Shown: positions 48,709 to 57,254 of the stretch, in pieces
How positions within the stretch are numbered: position 1 is the stretch's first letter
Layout: each line of letters opens with the position of its first letter
Origin: Desulfotomaculaceae bacterium
GTDB taxonomy: Bacteria > Bacillota > Desulfotomaculia > Desulfotomaculales > Pelotomaculaceae
DNA length: 64,000 bases
Direction: 5' to 3'
Assembly (NCBI GenBank): GCA_028696455.1
Contig: JAQVGZ010000001.1
Coordinates: forward strand, 1 to 64,000
Made by a program: the position numbers and the translations under genes
Notes under the pieces: model-generated
Seen by the model: the letters and a program-made list of their open reading frames with translations, nothing else
What the model was told of the DNA's origin: nothing
The model's database searches: none

Positions 48709-48742
48709 GAAAAATCCCTTACCTCGGTGGGGGATTTTTTTT
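48709..48742 (+). terminator. Intrinsic terminator
   Basis: aaaaatcccttacctcggtgggggatttttttt. Confidence 0.75.
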
Positions 48743-48876
48743 TGAGATTCGATATTTAGGTGGTTATATTGTAGTTTGCGGAACCTGTTTCAATAATATG
48801 CTATATTATACAACACGATCAGTAAGTTTTTTATCTTGCTGTTTAGCTTGACACAATTTGGCAGGAGGGAATATAG

Positions 48877-49457
48877 GTGACGTATATAGTTCAAACGGGA
48901 GATACTTTTTTTACTATTGCAAAAAATTTTCTATAACCTTAGATGCCCTGATTGCTGCAAACCCACAGATTGAAAACCCGGGTCTAATCCTCTCGGGCCA
49001 GGTAATAAATATTCCGAATCAGGGTCAGGTGCAGGCACTAGCCTCATCTCCTCACGGAGGTAGAAAAAATACAGAACCAGGCATACTGGGAGAAAAACCC
49101 CTGCATGTTGTTGACATAACATGGGATGGCAAGGGGACTAAAGGTTTAACTGTAATTCCTAAAAAACCTACTTTAACAGTGGAGTTTAATAAAAACGTTG
49201 TCAGTGATGCAGTATGGGAGAATAATAGAAAAAGTATTTCCCGTAACAAAAAAACACCTATCTATGTAACCAGGATTAAGGACAACGTTGATTTTTCCAT
49301 GAGAAACAAAATATTTATTCAACCTGTAAATTTCCTTACCCCTGGGACTGTATATACCTTAAAAATATCACCGAATTTTAAATCAAAAGCCGGTGTCACT
49401 CTCGCAGGCAATATAGACGGATATGGTTATTCAATTGACTTAAGGACAGAAAGCTAG
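48877..49457 (+). CDS. LysM + Ig-like (Big_5-like) protein requiring a -1 frameshift within LysM
   Basis: GTG 48877 after aggaggg reads VTYIVQTGDTFFTIAKNF then stop; the -1 frame continues SITLDALIAANPQIENPGLILSGQVINIPNQ... The two halves form one LysM. Junction at gcaaaaaatttt (48919-48930). Confidence 0.8.
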
Positions 49458-49533
49458 TTTTTGTTGCCCGGGGCAAAAAAAGATCCGGCAATGAAAGCCG
49501 GTAGGTACGGAGAGAGGAAAAATTTTTACTTAA

Positions 49534-49576
49534 TAAAAAAAGCTTTATCCTCATGTGAATAAGGATAAAGCTTTAT
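49534..49576 (-). terminator. Intrinsic terminator (minus strand) of riboswitch copy 7
   Basis: Minus strand: aaagctttatccttattcacatgaggataaagctttttttatt. Confidence 0.8.
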
Positions 49577-49593
49577 AGCAAAATAAAGCATTA

Positions 49594-49690
49594 TGTCTCC
49601 TTTCCAACATGGGAGGCAGACCAGTTTCCCGGTGTACCCTAACGGCCAGCAACCATACCTTTCGGCTTAGATTTAACTGGCTCGGAGAAT
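49594..49690 (-). ncRNA. Moco/Tuco riboswitch, copy 7, minus strand, orphan
   Basis: Reverse complement: aattctccgagccagttaaatctaagccgaaaggtatggttgctggccgttagggtacaccgggaaactggtctgcctcccatgttggaaaggagac. Confidence 0.85.
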
Positions 49691-50206
49691 TTATTTAATT
49701 GTATTTAATTGCATTAATATCACTTCTTCATTCCTTTCAAAATTCCTGCTACATAATAATATTCTAAAAAAAATTTTTCCTGTAGAAAAACGATACTACC
49801 ATCACTGTTAACGAGAGTGTTACCGCGATGTTAATAGTGATAGCGCGGTAATGTACTATGAAGCTTTATGTGTAGCTGTAGTCTATATTATATGAGATCA
49901 GTTGGCGGCAGTAATAAAAAAAGCCTCGACTCAGAATGTGTACTGGGTGTCGCTGGTCAAACTAGGTTTTTTCCTAGTTAATAAAGGTTTTACCTCTAAT
50001 AAATCAACCCGAACCACATTTATGGCTTCGGCATTTAGAACTGCAGCCATACTTAATAAAATACCATTATTAGGAAGGGGGCTACGCTATAAAGCTCTGC
50101 AAATAGATTTTTTTATTTTAAACAACATCAGTTAGGATATTCCAAGAAATTATTGCAGGAATTTGTTACTTAATAGTCGAAAAAATAAGCAATAAAGTAC
50201 AAATAA

Positions 50207-50303
50207 TCTCTCCGATCCAAACTACCTAAAGCACTAAAGCAATGGTTTTTGGACGACAGGGTACACCAGGAAACAAGTGTGCCTTCCATTATGAAAAGGA
50301 GAG
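50207..50303 (+). ncRNA. Moco/Tuco riboswitch, copy 8
   Basis: tctctccgatccaaactacctaaagcactaaagcaatggtttttggacgacagggtacaccaggaaacaagtgtgccttccattatgaaaaggagag. Confidence 0.82.
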
Positions 50304-50316
50304 CTGGTTTATAAGT

Positions 50317-50362
50317 ATGCCGTGCCAGCTTTGTTTTTCGCAAAACTGGCACGGCATTTTTT
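50317..50362 (+). terminator. Intrinsic terminator of riboswitch copy 8
   Basis: atgccgtgccag...ctggcacggcatttttt, 12-bp stem plus U-tract. Confidence 0.85.
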
Positions 50363-50514
50363 AGGGACGTTATTAAAAATATAAAAGTGTGATATATACT
50401 GTGGCTATGGTAACAGATAAACAAAACAGCATGCTGATAGAATTGCAAAACAATGAAGATTGAATCATATTCTCGGAGCAAAAATATTAGTTATTATAGC
50501 GGGGGGGGGAACTT

Positions 50515-50766
50515 ATGGATAATACCGTCAAAGAAGTTGTTTCAAAATATGTTAGAGAGACAGATGGCATCAAGTATTTTACCGGGGACAGCAGTGTCGG
50601 GGATGACCTCAATGCCACTGTGATTCTTGCCGAAACCTGTCCATATTATCAAGATGATGTAGAGGAGGAGTCTTTTCTTGAAGATGCGTTGACCTGTTAC
50701 AACTGTCGTTTCAGGAGGTGGGCCCGCTCCGGATTTAGCTGCTATAAAGGTTTTCCAATCAGTTAA
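50515..50766 (+). CDS. Small Cys-rich protein (putative metal-binding)
   Basis: 83 aa with CPYYQDDVEEESFLEDALTCYNCRFRRWARSGFSCYKGF; RBS ggggggg; follows Moco riboswitch. Confidence 0.7.
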   Translation: MDNTVKEVVSKYVRETDGIKYFTGDSSVGDDLNATVILAETCPYYQDDVEEESFLEDALTCYNCRFRRWARSGFSCYKGFPIS

Positions 50767-50832
50767 TATTTATAAACTGTAAAAGCAATGCCTTAGGCAG
50801 AACTTAAAAATGTCCTTGGGAGGTTTAAAAAA

Positions 50833-51585
50833 TTGATCAGGGTTTTATTGTGTGCTGATGATACTGACAGTATTGACAGTGCGTGGGGTACCGGTGAACT
50901 GGTCTACTCAATATCAGAGACAATGGAAAAACGCGGCTGGGGCAAGAGTTATGGTGTTACCAGGCACCAGTTGTTGATTCATCCAGATGTGCCGTACACC
51001 TCACATAACAGCTCCATGTGCTTTGCCGCAGACTTAAATGAATCGGATCTTAATGCTTTAACCAGTTACGCAATTGAGTATTTATTTAAAGAAAGTGCGC
51101 CGGGGTCTGATCCAGGTCTGTGTATAGCAGTGCCTGATCGGCTCAAACAGCCTGATTTGCTTATTGCTTTTGGCCGAAAGGCCAAGGATGTTGTGGTAAC
51201 CATGCAGGAGGCCTATAGCCTCGCGCGGCAGTTGGGTGTGCATCTTTCCGAACATGGTGGGACCGGTCAGGGGGTCATCGGTGCGCTTGCTGGAGTGGGT
51301 TTGCGCTTAAGCGGTAATGACGGCCGTTTGAGGGGTAGGCTGGAATTAATAAGCAAGAATGGTATAGCCGATGTTTCCAGTATTCTGGCACAGACCAATA
51401 TAGCTCAGGTGCAGAGCCAGGACGGGGTTTTGCTGGCAGATGATGAGTTGGTGATGCTTGGGGATAAGGTAAAGCCGATTATGATGGACGGAAAGTTTGT
51501 TTTACTGGTAGCTCCTATTAGTGCCGGAGGCGCTGGCGGTGCAAAATGGCAGACGCTAACCAAGCAGCAGTTAAAGAAATATTAA
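50833..51585 (+). CDS. TiaS-like (threonine/agmatinylcytidine synthetase kinase-like) domain protein, function unknown
   Basis: VLLCADDTDSIDSAWGTGELVYSISETMEKRGWGKSYGVTRHQLLIHPDVPYTSHNSSMCFAADL resembles the N-terminal DDTDSxxxxGT motif of TiaS-like proteins; co-directional with the riboswitch-led gene. Confidence 0.6.
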   Translation: MIRVLLCADDTDSIDSAWGTGELVYSISETMEKRGWGKSYGVTRHQLLIHPDVPYTSHNSSMCFAADLNESDLNALTSYAIEYLFKESAPGSDPGLCIAVPDRLKQPDLLIAFGRKAKDVVVTMQEAYSLARQLGVHLSEHGGTGQGVIGALAGVGLRLSGNDGRLRGRLELISKNGIADVSSILAQTNIAQVQSQDGVLLADDELVMLGDKVKPIMMDGKFVLLVAPISAGGAGGAKWQTLTKQQLKKY

Positions 51586-51608
51586 AGAAAGATTAAAGAA
51601 TTTTTTGT

Positions 51609-51648
51609 TCCGGGAGACTGCCGGGCTTCCCGTTGTAGAATAAGGATG
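51609..51648 (+). ncRNA. Degenerate 3' remnant of a Moco riboswitch
   Basis: tccgggagactgccgggcttcccgttgtagaataagga aligns by eye with ccgggaaactgccgtacctcccattgtggaaagga of copy 4; the 5' half is not recognisable. Confidence 0.45.
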
Positions 51649-51808
51649 AGTTTAAATAAATTGATAGCTTGTTCTTCTTCCAAATAGGGCCTGGGCAGAG
51701 TTTTAAATTTGCATAATTAATTCATTTAAAGGGGTGATTAAGAGAAAATTTACTAAGTTGGAGTTTGTAAACAGCATTTAATTGAATTCAAAAAAAAGGG
51801 GGCTAATC

Positions 51809-54505
51809 ATGTTTATTAAGAGTACGAGGGCAAAAACAAAGGCCTTAATAGTTTTAGTACTGGCATTATTAATGCTTTTTTCTCTGACAGGTCTGTCTTG
51901 TGCCCAGCCTATAGACATACAGGGACACTGGGCGGAGAGCGAAATCAGCAGTTGGGTGAGCAAAGGGTTTGTCACTGGTTATCAGGACGGAACATTCAAA
52001 CCGGACAACAGTATTTCTAGAGCGGAATTCGTAACACTGGTCAACAGGTCCTTCGGTTTTACAAATTCCGCCAACACCAATTTTTCTGATGTTTTATCAA
52101 CTGATTGGTTTGCTGGTGAGATCGCCAGAGCAAAAGCAGTCGGCTATGTATCCGGCTATGAGGACGGCACCTTTAGGCCTAATGCGGAAATCAGCCGGCA
52201 GGAGGTCGCCACCATGCTGGCCAGGATGTTAAAGCTGGAACCTTCGACAAATTTTGCTGCGGTCAGTAAATTCAAAGACGCAGGGGATATTCCCCAGTGG
52301 AGCAAAGGCTTTATTGACGCAGTCGTGTCCGGAGGACTGATGAACGGGTATCCTGACCTTACCTTCTTAGCGGGACAAGCCATTACTCGTGCTGAAGCAG
52401 TTATTACATTAGATAAAGCGGTAACAACAAGTGGAAAGAGTATTACTATTCAGCCAGGAACACAAGGCCAAACTTCCGGCACGAATAACTCAGGCGGCAG
52501 TGGTTCCCAAGCAGATAGTGACACTATAAACATCAGTAATATATTAGCTACAAACACCCTCGGTAAGTTTAAATTCGACACCGACAAGGTGACCACGGTT
52601 TCGGAACTGGAGGGCAAAATCTTGGCTGACGGGATTGCTACCAAGACTTTTGCTAAAAGGGACACCGGTGAGGATGGTAAGGCCTGGAACTGCTTCATAG
52701 CGACTACGCCATATGAAAAAGACCGTGATTATGTAATAACCTGCCTAGACCCGTTTAAAATCAAAGGGGAGAACACTGTAAGGTGGTCAAGCTCAGAAGC
52801 TGCCCCGGCCGCCCTGAACGTTGCGGCAGAAGATGTTGGCAATAACGGGAACGGGTCTGACCTGGAAGTCAGCTTTGGCGGTCCGAAAGGGCAAAACACC
52901 CGAATAACTACTTATCGTATCATGGTAGTCAAATCGGACGATGCATCATCCTTCACCTTGTCTGCTGCCAATGACGTTTCATCGGGGAACTATACGACGG
53001 TAGAAAAAGAAATTGACAGAGAAAGTTATGTGAAAAAATTGTCTCCCAGTGCCAGGGACGTGGACGGGAAAACCATTACTACCGGCGTTGCTTATAAAGT
53101 ATTCGTACTTTCGGTTGCCGACGGGTCCAATGCCAAGGTAAATGCGCTTTCTAAGCCTTCCAATGAAATCACTCTTATTGGTAAGTCAGGTGGCAGTGGC
53201 GGTGGCGGAGACGACGATACGCCTGAGGCGCCTGTTTATGTGAGCTCCGAGGTGACCACCAAGGGAGATGTGAGTATCACCTTTAGTAAAGAAATGGCCG
53301 ATCCGTCCGGCAAACAGGCGCAGTTTGCCGTGACGGTGGACGGTGTTGAAAATGTGGTGACGGCGGTGCAATCCACCGATACGCCCGGTAAGATCAAACT
53401 GGTACTGACTACCAAGGTAACCGCCGGCCAGGTAGTGACTGTGACATACACCAAGGGTGTGGACAACGCCAGCCGGGTTAAGTCATCAGATGGTGGCGTG
53501 CTGGATTCCTTCGGGCCTGAGGTAGTAACGAACAAGCTTTCCGGGGTGGTGCCTGTATACGTGAGCTCTGAGGTGACCACCAAGGGAGATGTGAGTATCA
53601 CCTTTAGTAAAGAAATGGCCGATCCGTCCGGCAAACAGGCGCAGTTTACCGTGACGGTGGACGGTGTTGAAAATGTGGTGACAGCAGTGCAGTCCACCGA
53701 TACACCCAGCAAAATCAAACTGGTGCTAACCACCAAAGTGACCGGTGATCAGGCGGTAACCGTGACATACACTAAGGGTATAGATGATGCCGGACAGATC
53801 AAGTCGGCGGACGGTGGCGTGCTGGATTCCTTTGGGCCTGTGTCAGTAGGGGACAACCTTCCGGGGGCGGCGCCTGTCTACGTGAGCTCCGAGGTGACCA
53901 CCAAGGGAGATGTAAGTATCACCTTTAATAAGGATATGGCGGATCCTGCCGGCAAGCAGGCGCAGTTTGCCGTCACTGTGGACGGTATTGAAAATGTAGT
54001 GACCGCCGTACAATCCACAGAAACACCCAACAAAATCAAACTGGTGTTGACCACCAAAGTAACCGGTGATCAGGCGGTAACCGTTACATACACCAGGGGC
54101 GCCGATAACGCTAGCCAGGTTAAGTCGGCAGACGGTGGCGTGCTGGAGTCTTTTGGGCCTGAGGCAGTGACGAACAACCTTCCGGGGGCAGCGCCTGTTT
54201 ATGTAAGCGCTGAGGTGACCAATAAGGGAGATGTGAGCATTTTATTCGACAAGGATATGGCGGACCCCGCCGGCAAGCAGGCGCAGTTTGTTGTAACTGT
54301 GGACGGTGTTGAAAATGTTGTTACTGAGGTGCAATCCACTAATACACCCAATAAGATCAAACTGGTGCTAACCACCAAAGTCACCGGCAGCCACGCCGTG
54401 ACCCTGGCATACACCAAGGGCGCCGATGACGCTAGCCAGGTTAAATCGGTTGATGGTGGCGTGCTGGAATCTTTCGGGCCAGTGGAAGTGTCGAACAATT
54501 CATAG
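51809..54505 (+). CDS. Exported protein with three N-terminal SLH domains and four Ig-like repeats
   Basis: IQGHWAESEISSWVSKGFVTGYQDGTFKPDNSISRAEFVTLVNRSF; C-terminal VYVSSEVTTKGDVSITFSKEMADPSGKQAQFAVTVDGVENVVTAVQST x4. Start refined to ATG 51809. Confidence 0.88.
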   Translation: MFIKSTRAKTKALIVLVLALLMLFSLTGLSCAQPIDIQGHWAESEISSWVSKGFVTGYQDGTFKPDNSISRAEFVTLVNRSFGFTNSANTNFSDVLSTDWFAGEIARAKAVGYVSGYEDGTFRPNAEISRQEVATMLARMLKLEPSTNFAAVSKFKDAGDIPQWSKGFIDAVVSGGLMNGYPDLTFLAGQAITRAEAVITLDKAVTTSGKSITIQPGTQGQTSGTNNSGGSGSQADSDTINISNILATNTLGKFKFDTDKVTTVSELEGKILADGIATKTFAKRDTGEDGKAWNCFIATTPYEKDRDYVITCLDPFKIKGENTVRWSSSEAAPAALNVAAEDVGNNGNGSDLEVSFGGPKGQNTRITTYRIMVVKSDDASSFTLSAANDVSSGNYTTVEKEIDRESYVKKLSPSARDVDGKTITTGVAYKVFVLSVADGSNAKVNALSKPSNEITLIGKSGGSGGGGDDDTPEAPVYVSSEVTTKGDVSITFSKEMADPSGKQAQFAVTVDGVENVVTAVQSTDTPGKIKLVLTTKVTAGQVVTVTYTKGVDNASRVKSSDGGVLDSFGPEVVTNKLSGVVPVYVSSEVTTKGDVSITFSKEMADPSGKQAQFTVTVDGVENVVTAVQSTDTPSKIKLVLTTKVTGDQAVTVTYTKGIDDAGQIKSADGGVLDSFGPVSVGDNLPGAAPVYVSSEVTTKGDVSITFNKDMADPAGKQAQFAVTVDGIENVVTAVQSTETPNKIKLVLTTKVTGDQAVTVTYTRGADNASQVKSADGGVLESFGPEAVTNNLPGAAPVYVSAEVTNKGDVSILFDKDMADPAGKQAQFVVTVDGVENVVTEVQSTNTPNKIKLVLTTKVTGSHAVTLAYTKGADDASQVKSVDGGVLESFGPVEVSNNS
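53231..54505 (+). repeat. Four tandem 321-bp (107-codon) coding repeats
   Basis: cctgt(t/a/c)tatgt/acgtgagc... units start at 53231, 53552, 53873 and 54194. Confidence 0.95.
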
Positions 54506-54517
54506 GAGGTTCATAAC

Positions 54518-55357
54518 TTGCTTAAATTCATTAGTAAAAAATTTTTGGCTATGTCGTTGGTATTAATGCTGTCCTTGCTGACTGCTTTACCGGCGCTGGC
54601 CGGAGACGGAGACGGAACTGGGGGCGGCAAAGGAGACTCCTTAAGACTGGTTTCATCAACTCCAGCCAGCGGGCAGCAGAATGTTTCACTTCCTGTGGAA
54701 ATCCATCTCACCTTCAATAAAAACGTAGTAAATATGACTGTCAGCGATATTAACCAGAAATGCTTCAGCCTTTACACCGCTGCGGGAAGCGCTGTCCCCA
54801 TTGAAGTAGTGTTGGCTGACGACCAGGTTGAGCCCGAGAAGAAGAGAGACATATCATTAAAGCCTCTGCGGAGCCTGCAGCCAGGCACTGAGTATGTAGT
54901 AAGAATAGCGCCGGAATTAAAGTCCAAAAGCGGCGTCACTTTAGGAAGTGAAGTTTCTATTGCCTTTACAACCGCGGCAGCTGATATCGGGAGCTCCGGC
55001 GGTGACGGGCCAGCGGTACAGCCTTCTGGTACTGCGGAGCAGGGAGTAACAGAGCCGGCCCCGGCAGTTGTTGGTGACAACAGTTTTAGCAGCAACGGGC
55101 AAAATTCAAATCCACCGGTTGCGGGTGCTGTAACCCAGCAGGAAACTGTGCCAGACGCCCCTACGGTTGATAATACGACTGCTGACAATAACACACCCGC
55201 GGATACGGAAACGCCTGCCGCAGCCCATGATACAGAGCAAGCTTCGGCATCTGTACAAACCCCGGGACAGAGTATGAATAAAGGAATATTACTGGCACTG
55301 GGACTGGCCTTGGTTGCAGGGGCAGGCGGATATGTATACATGCGCAAAAGAAAATAA
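54518..55357 (+). CDS. Exported Ig-like (Big_5-like) protein with C-terminal TM anchor
   Basis: Signal peptide; LRLVSSTPASGQQNVSLPVEIHLTFNKNVVNMTVSDINQ; low-complexity linker; GILLALGLALVAGAGGYVYMRKRK. Confidence 0.8.
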   Translation: MLKFISKKFLAMSLVLMLSLLTALPALAGDGDGTGGGKGDSLRLVSSTPASGQQNVSLPVEIHLTFNKNVVNMTVSDINQKCFSLYTAAGSAVPIEVVLADDQVEPEKKRDISLKPLRSLQPGTEYVVRIAPELKSKSGVTLGSEVSIAFTTAAADIGSSGGDGPAVQPSGTAEQGVTEPAPAVVGDNSFSSNGQNSNPPVAGAVTQQETVPDAPTVDNTTADNNTPADTETPAAAHDTEQASASVQTPGQSMNKGILLALGLALVAGAGGYVYMRKRK

Positions 55358-55385
55358 CAGTTAGTTAAGAAGGCAGAGGTGAATA

Positions 55386-56393
55386 GTGACGAAGAAGAAG
55401 CTGATTTATATTATATTGTTTTTGGCCCCCTTTGCCTTTATCTTTCTTTCCCTGTTTGTAGGCAGGTATCCGCTGTCTGTACCGGAGGTAGCCCGAATCC
55501 TGTGGGGTAAATTGATTTTTAGCGCATGGGGCTTGCAGGATATATCCACAACCATCGTTTGGGATATCAGACTGCCCCGGGCTATCCTGGGCGCTCTGGT
55601 GGGCGGGTCGCTTGCCGTCAGCGGAGCCGCCTTTCAAGGGTTGTTCCGCAATCCTCTGGTGAGTTCCGGCATTCTGGGTGTCAGCTCGGGGGCCGGCTTC
55701 GGGGCTGCCCTGGCGATTCTGCTGTTCAATACAACTTCATATATTTATATCTTTGCTTTTTGTTTCGGGGGGATGGCTGTTTTATTTAGTTTTTTGATTG
55801 GAAAGATTTACAATACAACTCCGACCATCATGCTGGTTTTAGGCGGAGTGATTGTATCTTCTGTTTTCTCTGCCTTAATTTCCTTTGCCAAATACGTGGC
55901 AGACCCTTATAATCAACTGCCGGCTATTACATTTTGGCTGATGGGAAGCCTGGCCTCGGCCCGCTACCAGGATATTATGGTGGCGGGTGTTCCAATGTTG
56001 CTGGGAATAGCAGGTCTTATCGCCGTCCGGTGGCGGATCAATATTCTGTCCATGGGCGATAGGGAAGCCCATACCCTGGGTTTAAATACAGCGCTCAGCA
56101 AAGGTATAGTAGTTATCTGCGCCACCCTGGCCACAGCCGGAGCTGTCTGTGTCAGCGGCATTATTGGATGGGTGGGACTGGTGATTCCTCATATCGGGCG
56201 CATGCTGGTAGGTAATGATAATAAGATATTAATACCCACGAGTTTAGCTCTCGGCGCCTGTTTCTTAATCCTTGTGGACAACCTGGGAAGAGTGATCAGT
56301 GGCTCGGAAATACCCCTGGGTATCCTTACCGCTCTGGTAGGGGGACCGTTCTTTGTTTACCTGCTGAAAAAAACGAAGGGGGGAGGCTGGTAA
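55386..56393 (+). CDS. FecCD-family metal/cofactor ABC transporter permease
   Basis: LPRAILGALVGGSLAVSGAAFQGLFRNPLVSSGILGVSSGAGFGAALAIL; GIIGWVGLVIPHIGRMLVGNDNK. Confidence 0.92.
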   Translation: MTKKKLIYIILFLAPFAFIFLSLFVGRYPLSVPEVARILWGKLIFSAWGLQDISTTIVWDIRLPRAILGALVGGSLAVSGAAFQGLFRNPLVSSGILGVSSGAGFGAALAILLFNTTSYIYIFAFCFGGMAVLFSFLIGKIYNTTPTIMLVLGGVIVSSVFSALISFAKYVADPYNQLPAITFWLMGSLASARYQDIMVAGVPMLLGIAGLIAVRWRINILSMGDREAHTLGLNTALSKGIVVICATLATAGAVCVSGIIGWVGLVIPHIGRMLVGNDNKILIPTSLALGACFLILVDNLGRVISGSEIPLGILTALVGGPFFVYLLKKTKGGGW

Positions 56394-56395
56394 TA

Positions 56396-57229
56396 TTGCC
56401 TTTAGTTGAAGTGAGTAACGCCGGCTTTGGTTATAACGGGCGGGCAATTTTTAAAAATATCAATCTAGAGGTAAGGGAAGGAGAGGTTTTCTGTATTGTT
56501 GGTCCCAACGGGTGCGGAAAAACTACCTTTTTGGATTGCCTCCTGGGATTACTGAAGTTGGATCAAGGCGATATCCTGCTGGGAGGAAGAAATATAAAAA
56601 CTATTCGCCCGCCCGATGTCGCCAAAGTACTGGCTTATGTGCCCCAGTCTCATCAAAAAACCTTTCCTTATACAGTGATGGAAATAGTCTTGATGGGGCG
56701 GGCTTCCTACACGGGAATTTTTAGTTCCCCGTCTCCCGCAGACATTAGTATTGCCGAAGAAGCCCTCGCAATAGTCGGTTTACAGGAATACAGGAACAGG
56801 CCTTATACGCAGTTGAGCGGCGGAGAAGGGCAATTGGTAATGATTGCCAGGGCGCTGGCGCAAAAGACCCCCGTGATCATCATGGACGAGCCCACCGCAC
56901 ACCTGGATTTCAAGCACGAGTTGACTGTTTTGGAAACCATGGTGCAGTTGGTCCGGAATACGGGCAAGTCTGTAATCATGGCGACACACTTCCCGAACCA
57001 CGCCTTCTATTTCGAAAACAATGACGTACCGACATCCGTGGCACTCATGGATAAGCTGACTTTTTCGGTTATTGGCAGACCTGGGGAGGTTTTATCGGAA
57101 AAAAATTTGAAGTCACTCTATAGAATTAATGCCAGGGTGGTATCCTACCAGCTTGATCATAACACCGAAGTAAAGCAGATTATACCGATTAGTACGCTGT
57201 ATAGCAAGGAAAGTGAAAGGGTGAACTAA
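56396..57229 (+). CDS. ABC transporter ATP-binding protein (FecE/MolC-like)
   Basis: GPNGCGKTTFLDCLLGLLKLDQGDILLGGRNIK; LSGGEGQLVMIARALAQKTPVIIMDEPTAHLD. Confidence 0.9.
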   Translation: MPLVEVSNAGFGYNGRAIFKNINLEVREGEVFCIVGPNGCGKTTFLDCLLGLLKLDQGDILLGGRNIKTIRPPDVAKVLAYVPQSHQKTFPYTVMEIVLMGRASYTGIFSSPSPADISIAEEALAIVGLQEYRNRPYTQLSGGEGQLVMIARALAQKTPVIIMDEPTAHLDFKHELTVLETMVQLVRNTGKSVIMATHFPNHAFYFENNDVPTSVALMDKLTFSVIGRPGEVLSEKNLKSLYRINARVVSYQLDHNTEVKQIIPISTLYSKESERVN

Positions 57230-57254
57230 CATAAGCAATCACAAAGCTTCCAAA

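Noticed and set aside
49902-50135. 77-aa ORF between the two riboswitches
   Set aside because: No domain and weak start context; not supportable as a gene.
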